A stretch of DNA of 8,005 nt from Actinomycetales bacterium (GTDB taxonomy: Bacteria > Actinomycetota > Actinomycetes > Mycobacteriales > Mycobacteriaceae): the NCBI GenBank assembly GCA_012838715.1, contig DUOR01000090.1:1-8005 (forward strand), written 5' to 3'. The notes beneath the pieces were generated by a model that saw only the letters and a list, made by a program, of their open reading frames with translations, was not told where the DNA came from and made no database searches. How positions within the stretch are numbered: the stretch's first letter is position 1; every line of letters starts with the position of its first letter. The translations under genes were made by a program, and so were the position numbers. Positions 1 to 6,106 of this stretch are shown here, piece after piece.

Positions 1-399
1 GGCGCCGGCGACCCGGACCGGATGATCCGCCGGGTGGCGGTGGCGTCCGGCTCCGGCGATTCCTTCCTGGGGCGGGTGCGGGGCCTGGGCGTCGACGCGT
101 TCGTCACCTCCGACCTTCGGCACCACCCGGTCGACGAGGCGCTGCGCGACGGCGGCCCGTGCATCGTCGACACGGCGCACTGGGCCAGCGAGTTCCCGTG
201 GTGCGCGCAGGCCGCGGAGCTCGTCGGCGAGTCGCTGGACATCCCCGCCGAAGTGATTGACCTGCGCACCGACCCGTGGACCGTGGGCGCGGCGCGCGAC
301 GCCGACATGGCGACCGGCGCGACCGGCGTCGGTTCCCGCACTGATTCCGGCACCACCGATTCGGCCACCACCACCGACGACACCGAGGAGAAGCGATGA
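1..399 (+). CDS. Nif3-like dinuclear metal centre protein, C-terminal part
   Basis: This is the 3' end of a gene that begins before the window; the frame is open from base 1, and the ATG at 22 is internal. The 132 visible residues contain the C-terminal hallmark of the Nif3/YbgI (NGG1p-interacting factor 3, 'GTP cyclohydrolase 1 type 2'-like) family: a GSGDS segment, then TSDLRHHP, then VDTAHWASE. In the family the His and Glu of the last motif (codons 178-180 and 190-192) ligate the two-metal centre. Members form toroidal hexamers in the cytoplasm; the biochemical role is not settled. The final 30 or so residues form a Thr/Asp/Ser/Gly-rich tail ending DDTEEKR, which lies beyond the conserved fold and looks disordered. 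The stop codon overlaps the next start as ATGA, so the two genes are probably translationally coupled. Family assignment is firm; function is not. Confidence 0.9.
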   Translation, partial: GAGDPDRMIRRVAVASGSGDSFLGRVRGLGVDAFVTSDLRHHPVDEALRDGGPCIVDTAHWASEFPWCAQAAELVGESLDIPAEVIDLRTDPWTVGAARDADMATGATGVGSRTDSGTTDSATTTDDTEEKR

Positions 400-1157
400 G
401 CCCCGGAACCCCGATGGATCTGGACCCCGTCACCCAGGTGACGATCCTCGAACTCGCGGAGGCGGCGTCCCGCCTGGACGGCCTCGACGCTCGTCGGCAC
501 GCACTGCCGGAGCGGGCGGAGCTGACGCGCCTGACGTCGGAGCGGGCGGCGCAGCGCACGTCGACGGCGCGGTTGAAGTTGTCTGCGCAGGATTTGGGCG
601 TGGACATCAAGAAGATGGAGTCCGACGCCGCGAAGCTCCGCAAGCGCGAGGAGGAGGCCGAGAAGGACCTCGCGGAGGCCACCGACCAGGAGGCCGTGCG
701 CGACCTGCGCCACGAGGTCGAGTCGACCCGCCGGCGCCGCGAAGCCCTCGAGCACCACATCGCCGACGCCCGCGACATGCGCGACGCGCACGCCATCAAC
801 ACCGGCATCGAGGCCGACGACCTTGCGGTGCGCATCCGCAACGCCGAGCGCAAGCTTGCCGACGCCGACGCCGACCTGCTGCAGCAGATCTCCGGCGTAG
901 AGCGGCGCATCGGTGAGTTGCGCGACAGCATCGACCCCCGGGTGCTGAAGTACTACGACCGCGTCGCCGCGGAAACCGGCCATGCGGTGGCCCGCCTCAA
1001 CGGCCGGGCGTGCTGCAGCTGCTTCATGGAACTCGACGCGTCGACGATGCGGGACTTCGACGTCCTGCCGCCCGAACGCCTGGTGAAGTGCCCCGAGTGC
1101 GGCTCGTACCTGGTGCGGCCGTCGACGCTGGCGGCGGCGGGGAAGTCGGACCGATGA
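396..1157 (+). CDS. Coiled-coil protein with C-terminal C4 zinc ribbon
   Basis: This 253-residue cytoplasmic protein belongs to the zinc-ribbon family (zf-RING_7, CT398/HP0958-like, Rv2229c type) that usually follows nif3 in actinobacteria. Residues about 15-180 are a charged, heptad-rich antiparallel coiled coil full of Arg, Glu, Asp and Ala. Residues 206-235 form the ribbon: Cys206-x-x-Cys209 and Cys232-Pro-Glu-Cys235, with an extra Cys207. The spacing and the PPERLVKCPECG context fit the family. Homologues are described as possible nucleic-acid-binding or adaptor proteins; the exact role is unknown. The start at 396 is preferred over ATG 414 because GAGGAG at 385-390 lies 5 nt upstream and the start overlaps the previous stop. 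The 3' end overlaps the phosphatase start by ATGA, which indicates an operon. Confidence 0.9.
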   Translation: MSPGTPMDLDPVTQVTILELAEAASRLDGLDARRHALPERAELTRLTSERAAQRTSTARLKLSAQDLGVDIKKMESDAAKLRKREEEAEKDLAEATDQEAVRDLRHEVESTRRRREALEHHIADARDMRDAHAINTGIEADDLAVRIRNAERKLADADADLLQQISGVERRIGELRDSIDPRVLKYYDRVAAETGHAVARLNGRACCSCFMELDASTMRDFDVLPPERLVKCPECGSYLVRPSTLAAAGKSDR

Positions 1158-1942
1158 CGTCGGCAAGCGACAGCGACCTGCGCGGCGCGGGTTCGGGCAA
1201 GGGCCCGGCGGGGCAAGGTTCGCGCGGAGCGGGTTCGGGCAGCGCGGGCGCGGGTTCGGGTTCGGGCAAGGGCCCCGTGAACGAGGCGACGTCGAGCAGC
1301 CCCGGCTGGACCGGCGCCGTCGGCGAACCCACCCGCTTCCTGCTGCTGCGCCACGGGCAGACGCCGATGAGCATCGACCGGCGGTACTCCGGCTCGAAGT
1401 CGAACCCGTCGCTGACCGACTTCGGCCGGAAGCAGGCGCGCGCCGCGGCGGACCGGCTCGGCATGGGCGACTGGGACATCACCGGCATCGTCGCATCGCC
1501 GCAGGCCCGGGCCCTGGAGACCGCCGAATTCTGCGCCGACGAACTCGGTCTGGACCTCCACGTCGACCACGACCTGCGGGAAACGGACTTCGGCGAATGG
1601 GAGGGCCTCACCTTCGGCGAGGCCCACGCCCGCGACCGCGACGTCCACGACGCCTGGCTGACCAACCCCGAACTGCCGCCGCCGGGAGGCGAGGCGTTCC
1701 GCACCGTCGACGACCGCGTCGCAGAGGCGCGCCGCCGCATCGTCACCGCCCACGGCACCGGCACCATCCTCGTGGTCAGCCACGTCACGCCGGTCAAGGC
1801 GCTGCTGCGGCAGGGGCTCGGCACCGGGTTCGAACTGTTCACCCGACTGCACCTCGACCTCGCGTCGCTGTCGGTCGCCGAGTTCTACGCCGACGGCCCG
1901 ACCTCCGTCACCCTCATCAACGACACCGCGCACCTGAGGTAA
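1154..1942 (+). CDS. Histidine phosphatase (CobC/phosphoglycerate-mutase-like), lacking the RNase HI domain
   Basis: The protein is 262 residues. Residues 60-262 are a histidine-phosphatase domain: the phospho-acceptor motif LLRHGQT (Arg66, His67, Gly68), ASPQARALETAE with Arg119, LRETDFGEWEG with the likely acid Glu143, and VVSHVTPVK with the second catalytic His210. This fits the acid-phosphatase half of the actinobacterial RNase HI-CobC fusions (Rv2228c type), which normally carry an RNase HI domain first. Here residues 1-55 are only a Gly/Ser/Ala/Lys linker, encoded partly by an 18-bp direct repeat at 1189-1206 and 1258-1275. The chosen ATG overlaps the previous stop (ATGA), with GGGGAAG at 1139-1145 upstream. 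The frame is open back to about 1010, but the added residues come from the zinc-ribbon gene read in another frame and do not resemble RNase H. The physiological substrate is unknown; alpha-ribazole phosphate or a sugar phosphate is possible. Confidence 0.88.
   Translation: MTSASDSDLRGAGSGKGPAGQGSRGAGSGSAGAGSGSGKGPVNEATSSSPGWTGAVGEPTRFLLLRHGQTPMSIDRRYSGSKSNPSLTDFGRKQARAAADRLGMGDWDITGIVASPQARALETAEFCADELGLDLHVDHDLRETDFGEWEGLTFGEAHARDRDVHDAWLTNPELPPPGGEAFRTVDDRVAEARRRIVTAHGTGTILVVSHVTPVKALLRQGLGTGFELFTRLHLDLASLSVAEFYADGPTSVTLINDTAHLR
1189..1275 (+). repeat. 18-bp direct repeat inside the phosphatase linker
   Basis: GGGTTCGGGCAAGGGCCC occurs exactly at 1189-1206 and again at 1258-1275, with further GGTTCG and GCGGG fragments between the copies. 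It encodes GSGKGP-type linker sequence in the N-terminal region of the phosphatase. The pattern suggests growth of the linker by slippage or unequal exchange. Confidence 0.85.
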
Positions 1943-1945
1943 CGC

Positions 1946-2040
1946 GGCGGCCGGCGTCGGCATGCACACCACCGGGTAGCGCGCATGCCGGGGTCGGGCG
2001 CGGAATCCACGGCGGTCGGCGTCGGCAAGCACACCAGCGG
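1946..2040 (+). repeat. 30-bp imperfect direct repeat upstream of rnpB
   Basis: Bases 1946-1975 and 2011-2040 match at 27 of 30 positions, starting 65 bp apart; both contain CGGCGTCGGC followed by GCACACCA. A third partial copy (GGCAAGCACCA, then CCAGCGG) follows to about 2060. The repeats fill most of the 156-bp gap between the phosphatase stop and the RNase P RNA. No coding role is apparent. Confidence 0.8.
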
Positions 2041-2085
2041 CAAGCACCACTGACCAGCGGCGTTCGCCCCGCGCCGCCCGTGCGG

Positions 2086-2091
2086 TAATGT
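2086..2091 (+). promoter_or_regulatory. Putative -10 box of rnpB
   Basis: TAATGT matches the actinobacterial SigA -10 pattern TANNNT and lies 7 bp before base 2099, where the extended P1 helix of the RNase P RNA begins. TTCGCC at 2063-2068, 17 bp upstream, could be a weak -35. Assignment rests on position and motif only. Confidence 0.5.
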
Positions 2092-2098
2092 TCACCCA

Positions 2099-2550
2099 CG
2101 TGAGCGAGCCGGCCGGATGGCCGCGGCACGGGGACCAGCGCACCGCAAGGTACGCCCGGCCCGGCGCCGAGGAAAGTCCGGACTCCACAGGGCACGGTGG
2201 TTGCTAACGGCAACCCGGGGCAACCCGCGGGACAGTGCCACAGAAAACAAACCGCCCGGGTGGCGCGGACTCGTCCGCACGCACCGGGTAAGGGTGAAAA
2301 GGTGCGGTAAGAGCGCACCAGCGCCGCAGGTGACTGCGGCGGCTCGGTAAACCCCACCGGGAGCAAGGCAAGAGGGCGCACCACGTTCGCGCGGTGTGCC
2401 TGCTCGGACACCCGAGGGCTGCCCGCCCAAGTCCGAGGGTCAGCTGCTTCAGGCGCCCAGCAATGGAGCGTCGAGATGGATGGTCATCGCCCGCCCGCGC
2501 CGAAAGGCCAGGCGGGAACAGAATCCGGCTCACAGGCCGGCTCGTTCACG
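2099..2550 (+). ncRNA. rnpB: RNase P RNA, bacterial class A
   Basis: This is the catalytic RNA of RNase P, which removes 5' leaders from precursor tRNAs together with the RnpA protein. The universally conserved segments are in order: GAGGAAAGTCC (2169-2179) followed by GGACTCCACAGGGCA; ACAGTGCCACAGAAAAC (2232-2248) followed by a CCGCC; GGTAAGGGTGAAAAGGTGC and GGTAAGAGCGCACCAGCGC (about 2287-2324); GGTAAACCCCACCGGGAGCA (about 2347-2366), which holds the L15 GGU that pairs with the tRNA CCA end; AGATGGATGGTCATCG (2474-2489); and ACAGAATCCGGCT (2518-2530). The ends are set by helix P1: 2099-2114 pairs with 2535-2550 over 16 bp with a single G-U. The core CGAGCCGGCC/GGCCGGCTCG is the usual P1, and the outer six base pairs extend it. 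The exact mature ends are uncertain by several bases. A T-rich stretch (2551-2560) follows immediately. Confidence 0.97.
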
Positions 2551-2582
2551 TTTACTTTTTCCGGGGTGGGGCGGGGGAACCG

Positions 2583-2780
2583 CGGATGCTTCGGGTGCTT
2601 CGGATTGTTCGGGTTTTTCGGGGCCTTTGGAGCCTTTGGGTGCTTCGGAACCGTCAGTTCCGTCGGAGCCTTCGTGTTCGTCAGTTCCTTCGGGTCCGTC
2701 GTGTCCGTCGGATCCGTCGTGTCCGTCAGTTCCTTCGGGTCCGTCGTGTCCGTCGGATCCGTCAGTTCCTCCGGGTTCTC
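2583..2780. repeat. Minisatellite with 9-bp period
   Basis: From about 2583 to 2660 the sequence is built of 9-mers such as TGCTTCGGA, TTGTTCGGG and GCCTTTGGA; from about 2681 to 2780 of 9-mers such as TCCGTCGTG, TCCGTCGGA, TCCGTCAGT and TCCTTCGGG. A higher-order unit beginning TCAGTTCCTTCGGGTCCGTC starts at 2681 and 2726 (45 bp apart), and a shortened copy starts at 2762 (36 bp later, one 9-mer fewer). Because the period is a multiple of three, every frame reads as a tripeptide repeat: Phe-Gly-x/Ser-Val on the plus strand, Thr-Asp-x and Pro-Lys-x on the minus strand. Copy number may vary between strains. Confidence 0.9.
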
Positions 2781-2894
2781 TGTGTCAGCGACTTTCTCCC
2801 CGTGGCTCGCGGGCACCTGCCCTGTGCTTGCTCGCGGACCGGTGCCGCCGCCGACTTTTTCGGCTTCCCGGCGGCGGGGTCGGCCACAAATCCA

Positions 2895-3037
2895 GCGGTC
2901 AAGTCACACCAGCCCCAACGTTCCGGGTTTGCGTTGATTTTGAAGGCTGGGGCCGGCAAAACACCTGGTCTTTTGCCGGCCCCAGCCTTCAAAATCAACG
3001 CAAACCCGGTTGCCTGTTACGCATGTGACTTGACCGC
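2895..3037. repeat. 143-bp symmetric palindrome (39-bp perfect inner stem, 14-bp outer stem)
   Basis: Bases 2923-2961 are the exact reverse complement of 2971-3009 (39 bp, no mismatch) around a 9-nt loop CACCTGGTC. Outside this, 2895-2908 (GCGGTCAAGTCACA) is the exact reverse complement of 3024-3037. Both pairs are centred on base 2966. The two 14-nt segments between them (2909-2922 and 3010-3023) are equal in length but unrelated in sequence. It does not look like a simple intrinsic terminator, because no T-run follows either arm. It could be a dispersed palindromic element, a MITE-like remnant or a binding or cleavage site; which one cannot be decided from one copy. Confidence 0.92.
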
Positions 3038-3218
3038 GGAAAACCGCGACCGTCTCTGCGGCGTTGGCGGGTACCCGAGGCCGTCCGGGCGATTCCATCG
3101 CCTTAGACGCGGTTTCCGGTGGGGGACGAGAACTGGGGAACGGAACACCGGGTTAACCGCATGTTGTCGAGCACCTGCCGGGGACGGCGCGTCGTGGCAA
3201 CCGAACGCGTGACCACGG

Positions 3219-4238
3219 TCAACCGCTGCGCCGGCGCGCTTCGTAATCCTGTTTCCGGGTCCGGAACCCGTCCGGCCACCGTTCGCCGACCCGAACGAAC
3301 GAACCGGTGAACGCTTCGCCCCTGGCCAGGGCCTTTTCGCCGCGGTCGAGGGCGGCGGTGACTTTGCCGACGGCGGCCTCCGTCATCATGTCGATCCAGT
3401 CGATGCGCACCGGATGCAGGCCGACGTCGTGGAGTTCCTTTTCCCGTCGCCATTCGCGGCGGACGCGGTCCTCGGGGTCGCCGTACTTGCCGGCGAACTT
3501 GTCTTCGCCGTGGATTTCGACGACGACCGGGCAGTGGCGGTAGGCCATGTCGACCCGTCCGATGAGGACGTTCCGCGCATCGAACACCCAGGTCTGCAGC
3601 TCGGGCGCGGGCAGTCCGGCTTCGATGAACTGCGCCCGGGTGAGGGATTCGGCGGCGCTTTCCGCGGCGGCCGACGCCATGGCAATCGTCTCGAGCACGT
3701 CCAGCGGATTACGGCTGCGGCGGGCGACCCGCGCGAGGTCGATGTTGGGGTTCCCGAGCCGCAGCGCCGAATCCGCGGCGGTGAGCCCCTGCCGGAAGCC
3801 GTGGCGCAGGCGGATGTCGGCGACGGTCGCGCCGACGCCGGTCACCAGGCGCCCGTCAATCCGCACGAGGTCGCCGAACCCCCAGTTCAGTGGGCTTTCG
3901 CGCACATCCCGAATGGTCGCCGACCGTTTGCGGGTGGGGTGCGCGAGCTCGATGACGTCGTTCGTCGGGTCGCGGTCGGGGTCGTCGCGCCACCGCCCGT
4001 TGGCGTCGAGGATGTTGAGGCCGTGCATCAGCGCGGCGCTGCGCCCCATCATCACCATGCCGGGGCGGGCGTCGGCGGCGGCCATGTGCCGGATCCGGCG
4101 TTTGGCCAGGTCATCGAGCGCGTTCCATTGGCCGGTGGGGCAGTAGCTGTTGGGCCGGATGCGGTGCAGTTCACCGGTCCGGTGCCGGTGCGCCAGCGCG
4201 GCGCGTTCGGCGTCGGTCGTTCCGCGGAGTGGGTTCAT
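3219..4238 (-). CDS. AbiEi-like / DUF559-like protein with PD-(D/E)XK-type C-terminal domain
   Basis: The protein is 339 residues and is related to an abundant actinobacterial group annotated as 'type IV toxin-antitoxin AbiEi antitoxin domain' or DUF559 proteins. Residues 1-75 resemble the AbiEi-type winged-helix entry (RHRTGELHRIRPNSYCP, then GRSAALMHGL). Residues about 95-160 contain VIELAHPTRKRS and LVTGVGATVADI, typical of the middle region. Residues about 215-285 look like a Vsr/DUF559 endonuclease fold: IGRVDMAY with Asp230, VVVEIHGEDKF with Glu241, His243 and Lys247, then DRVRREWRREKELHDVG and VRIDW. The usual E-x-D/K core reads E-I-H here, so nuclease activity is uncertain. No partner toxin (AbiEii) is adjacent, which argues against a complete TA pair. 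The start ATG at 4238 has only GGGG close upstream, so its ribosome binding site is poor. It is co-directional with trpB2 but 367 bp downstream of it, behind a likely terminator. Confidence 0.78.
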   Translation of the reverse strand: MNPLRGTTDAERAALAHRHRTGELHRIRPNSYCPTGQWNALDDLAKRRIRHMAAADARPGMVMMGRSAALMHGLNILDANGRWRDDPDRDPTNDVIELAHPTRKRSATIRDVRESPLNWGFGDLVRIDGRLVTGVGATVADIRLRHGFRQGLTAADSALRLGNPNIDLARVARRSRNPLDVLETIAMASAAAESAAESLTRAQFIEAGLPAPELQTWVFDARNVLIGRVDMAYRHCPVVVEIHGEDKFAGKYGDPEDRVRREWRREKELHDVGLHPVRIDWIDMMTEAAVGKVTAALDRGEKALARGEAFTGSFVRVGERWPDGFRTRKQDYEARRRSG

Positions 4239-4309
4239 GCCCCATTGGACGCGGCCGGGCGCCCCGAGGTTCCGTCCGCTCGCCGGTTAGCCGACGGGGG
4301 AGCGTGCGC

Positions 4310-4397
4310 GGGGGTGCGGGAGCGCGGGGGCGCGGGAGTGCGAGGGCTCGGGGGTGCGGGAGTACGAGTGCGCGGGGGCGCGGGAGTGCGGGGACTC
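4310..4397. repeat. 24-bp G-rich tandem repeat
   Basis: The 13-mer GGGGG(T/C)GCGGGAG starts at 4310, 4326, 4350 and 4374. The last three copies form full 24-bp units, and the first is a shorter 16-bp unit. The plus strand carries runs of five G per unit plus shorter G-runs, so G-quadruplex formation is conceivable. It lies in a spacer and has no coding evidence. Confidence 0.85.
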
Positions 4398-4428
4398 AGG
4401 CGCGTGGGGACCGGGCGGGCGCGGACAT

Positions 4429-4516
4429 GCGAAAGGCCGGGCCGTCGCGTGCACGCATGTCGCCGACACCGGTGGTCGGTGCATGCGCCCGTGCTTTACG
4501 ACGGCCCGGCCTTCGC
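4429..4516 (-). terminator. Nested hairpin, likely terminator of trpB2
   Basis: Bases 4429-4447 pair with 4499-4516 (GCGAAAGGCCGGGCCGTCG against CGACGGCCCGGCCTTCGC), an 18-bp stem with one bulged A. Inside it are GCACG/CGTGC (4451-4455, 4490-4494), GCATG/CATGC (4455-4459, 4482-4486; sharing base 4455 with the first) and CCGAC/GTCGG (4463-4467, 4475-4479). Read on the minus strand it lies 90 bp after the trpB2 stop and ends GGCCTTTCGC. The AAGGCCGGGC...GCCCGGCCTTT form is common in corynebacterial terminators, although the T-run is short. A structured RNA element is the alternative. Confidence 0.5.
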
Positions 4517-4588
4517 CTCATCCGGCGAGCAGCCGGGATGCCGGGCACCGGAGTATCCGGAACACCGGGGAATCCCGCGGGCCCGGGA

Positions 4589-4605
4589 CCCGGCGAACCG
4601 CCGGG
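4589..4605 (-). terminator. GC hairpin abutting the trpB2 stop codon
   Basis: CCCGGCG (4589-4595) and CGCCGGG (4599-4605) form a perfect 7-bp stem with a 3-nt loop directly after the TAG stop (4606-4608 on the plus strand). There is no T-run after it, so it may stabilise the mRNA 3' end or act as a weak terminator or pause site rather than a full intrinsic terminator. Confidence 0.35.
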
Positions 4606-6024
4606 CTAGCTGAAGTTGGCGTAGGACGGCAGGTCGAGGAAACCGTTGCCGGACAGGCCAATCAGGATGACGGGGCCGGTGCCGGGCTCGCCGGTGTGCT
4701 TGCGGGCCTCGTCGCAGGCGGCGGCGATGGCGTGGTTCGACTCGGGCGCGGGGACGGTGCCCTCGCAGCGCGCGAACTGGATGCCCGCGGCGAACGCGTC
4801 CTCCTGCTCGACGGCTACGGGGTCCATGAGGCCCAGGTCGACGGCGTGGGACACCATCGGCGCCATCGCGTGGTAACGCAGGCCGCCGGCGTGGATGGGG
4901 TCCGGGACGAACTCGCTGCCGAGGGTGTGCATCTTCAGCAGCGGGGTCAGGCCGGCGACGTCGCCGTGGTCGTAGCGGTACTCGCCCCTCGTCAGCGACG
5001 GGCACTTGGCGGGCTCCGCGGCGACGATGCGGGGGCCACGACGCCCGGCCGCACCCGAACCGGCCGCACCCGAACCGGCCGCACCCGAACCGGCGGCGCC
5101 CGTACCGGCAGCGCCGCCGTCCGTGGATGCGGCGCCCGACGCGGACGCGGGGACACCACCGTCGGGAAGCACGTCACCGGTGAGGGAGTGGCCGATGAAG
5201 GGGAACACGAGGCCCGCCAGGTTCGAGCCGCCGCCGGCGCAGCCGACGACGATGTCGGGGCCGGTCTCGCCGAACATGGCCAGCTGCGCCGCAGCCTCCT
5301 GGCCGATGATGGTCTGGTGCAGCATCACGTGGTTGAGGACGGAGCCGAGGGCGTAGCGGGTGTCGTCGGACTGCACGGCGACCTCGATGGCCTCGGACAC
5401 CGCCATGCCGAGGGACCCCGGGGTGTCGGGGGTTTCGGCGAGGATGGCGCGGCCGGCCTCGGTGAGGTCGGACGGCGACGGGTGCACCGCCGCGCCGTAC
5501 ACCTCCATCAGCATGCGGCGGTACGGCTTCGAGTCGAAGGACGCGCGGACCTGCCACACCTCGACGTCGATGTCGAAGAACTGCGCGGCGAAGGCGAGGG
5601 ACGCGCCCCACTGGCCGGCGCCGGTCTCGGTGGTCAGCTTCTTCATGCCGTCGAGCTTGTTGTAGTACGCCTGCGCGACGGAGGTGTTCGGCTTGTGGGA
5701 GCCAATCGGGGAGACGGACTCGTTCTTGTAGTAGATGCGCGCCGACGTGCCCAGCGCCTTCTCCAGGCGGTGCGCGCGGCCCATGGGGGCGGGGCGCCAG
5801 ATGCGGTAGATCTCGCGGATGGGTTCGGGGATTTCAATCCACCGTTCGGTGGAGAACTCCTGCTCGACGAGGCCCTTCGCGAAGATGGGCGTCATTTCCT
5901 CCTGCTTCAGCGGCTCGCGGGTGCCGGGGTGGAGGTGCGGCGGCAGCGGCTCCGGGAAGTCGGCGGCGAGGTTGTACCAGTGCGTGGGCAGCGCTGAGTC
6001 GGGGAGGACGGCCTTGGTCATCAT
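4606..6024 (-). CDS. trpB2: Tryptophan synthase beta chain, TrpB2 type
   Basis: This 472-residue cytoplasmic PLP enzyme belongs to the TrpB2 branch, which condenses indole with L-serine to tryptophan and often works without TrpA. The N-terminus carries the TrpB2 signature ([34 protein letters not shown]). The PLP lysine is Lys111 in SPIGSHKPN, the catalytic glutamate is Glu133 in TETGAGQWG, the phosphate-binding loop is GCAGGGSN (261-268), and the cofactor-nitrogen serine is probably Ser458 in LSGNG. Residues about 284-330 are an insertion of Gly/Ala/Ser repeats between the phosphate loop and [16 protein letters not shown], where relatives have a short loop; this helps explain the extra length. 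The start is the first of two tandem ATGs, with AGGAG (6034-6038) 9 nt upstream. No trpA or other trp gene is nearby, so indole salvage is likely; other beta-replacement or deaminase activity is possible. A CRP/GlxR-like site lies 83 bp upstream. Confidence 0.92.
   Translation of the reverse strand: MMTKAVLPDSALPTHWYNLAADFPEPLPPHLHPGTREPLKQEEMTPIFAKGLVEQEFSTERWIEIPEPIREIYRIWRPAPMGRAHRLEKALGTSARIYYKNESVSPIGSHKPNTSVAQAYYNKLDGMKKLTTETGAGQWGASLAFAAQFFDIDVEVWQVRASFDSKPYRRMLMEVYGAAVHPSPSDLTEAGRAILAETPDTPGSLGMAVSEAIEVAVQSDDTRYALGSVLNHVMLHQTIIGQEAAAQLAMFGETGPDIVVGCAGGGSNLAGLVFPFIGHSLTGDVLPDGGVPASASGAASTDGGAAGTGAAGSGAAGSGAAGSGAAGRRGPRIVAAEPAKCPSLTRGEYRYDHGDVAGLTPLLKMHTLGSEFVPDPIHAGGLRYHAMAPMVSHAVDLGLMDPVAVEQEDAFAAGIQFARCEGTVPAPESNHAIAAACDEARKHTGEPGTGPVILIGLSGNGFLDLPSYANFS
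5048..5119 (-). repeat. 15-bp tandem repeat encoding an Ala-Ala-Gly-Ser-Gly loop in TrpB2
   Basis: The 15-mer GCCGCACCCGAACCG occurs exactly three times (5048-5062, 5063-5077, 5078-5092), then as diverged copies at 5093-5107 and 5108-5119. Being a multiple of three it keeps the frame and encodes GAAGS-type pentapeptides. The array is perfect enough to be recent and may vary in copy number between strains. Confidence 0.92.
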
Positions 6025-6106
6025 CGGGGGTTTCTCCTGCGTCGGTGTGGGCGGTGCGCCGCGCCGGGCGGTGCCGGACGGGGTCCGGGCGGTGCCGGCG
6101 CGACGG

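Larger units (their letters stand above)
2551..3218. other. 668-bp region without a confident gene (rnpB to AbiEi/DUF559 gene)
   Basis: Several frames are open here because the sequence is repetitive and G+C-rich, but none shows a recognisable domain together with a ribosome binding site. The stretch contains a T-rich run after rnpB (2551-2560), the 9-bp-period minisatellite (about 2583-2780), the 143-bp palindrome (2895-3037), a small hairpin CGCGG-AAAA-CCGCG (3035-3048) and the 8-bp palindrome GGTTAACC (3151-3158). The longest minus-strand frame, 2484-2816 (GTG start), would give a Thr/Asp/Pro/Lys repeat protein but runs into rnpB. Confidence 0.7.
4239..4605. other. 367-bp spacer between trpB2 and the AbiEi/DUF559 gene
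   Basis: No gene is supported here. The spacer holds a GC-rich 7-bp hairpin abutting the trpB2 stop (4589-4605), a nested hairpin (4429-4516) that fits a trpB2 terminator, and a 24-bp G-rich tandem repeat (4310-4397). The promoter of the downstream minus-strand gene should lie between about 4239 and 4310, but I see no convincing -10 there. Confidence 0.65.

Noticed and set aside
953..2188. Long minus-strand open frame opposite the zinc-ribbon and phosphatase genes
   Set aside because: It is the antisense shadow of well-supported genes in G+C-rich DNA; the translation shows no recognisable domain.
2396..3028. Plus-strand open frame with collagen-like Pro-Ser-x repeats after rnpB
   Set aside because: It starts inside the RNase P RNA, is a frame of the 9-bp minisatellite, and continues through the palindrome; no ribosome binding site or domain supports it.
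2583..3037. CRISPR array
   Set aside because: The repeats are 9-bp units without spacers, and the palindrome is a single copy; there are no cas genes.
4354..5997. 547-residue plus-strand open frame opposite trpB2
   Set aside because: TrpB2 motifs are unambiguous on the minus strand; the plus-strand reading has no conserved motif and begins in the G-rich tandem repeat.
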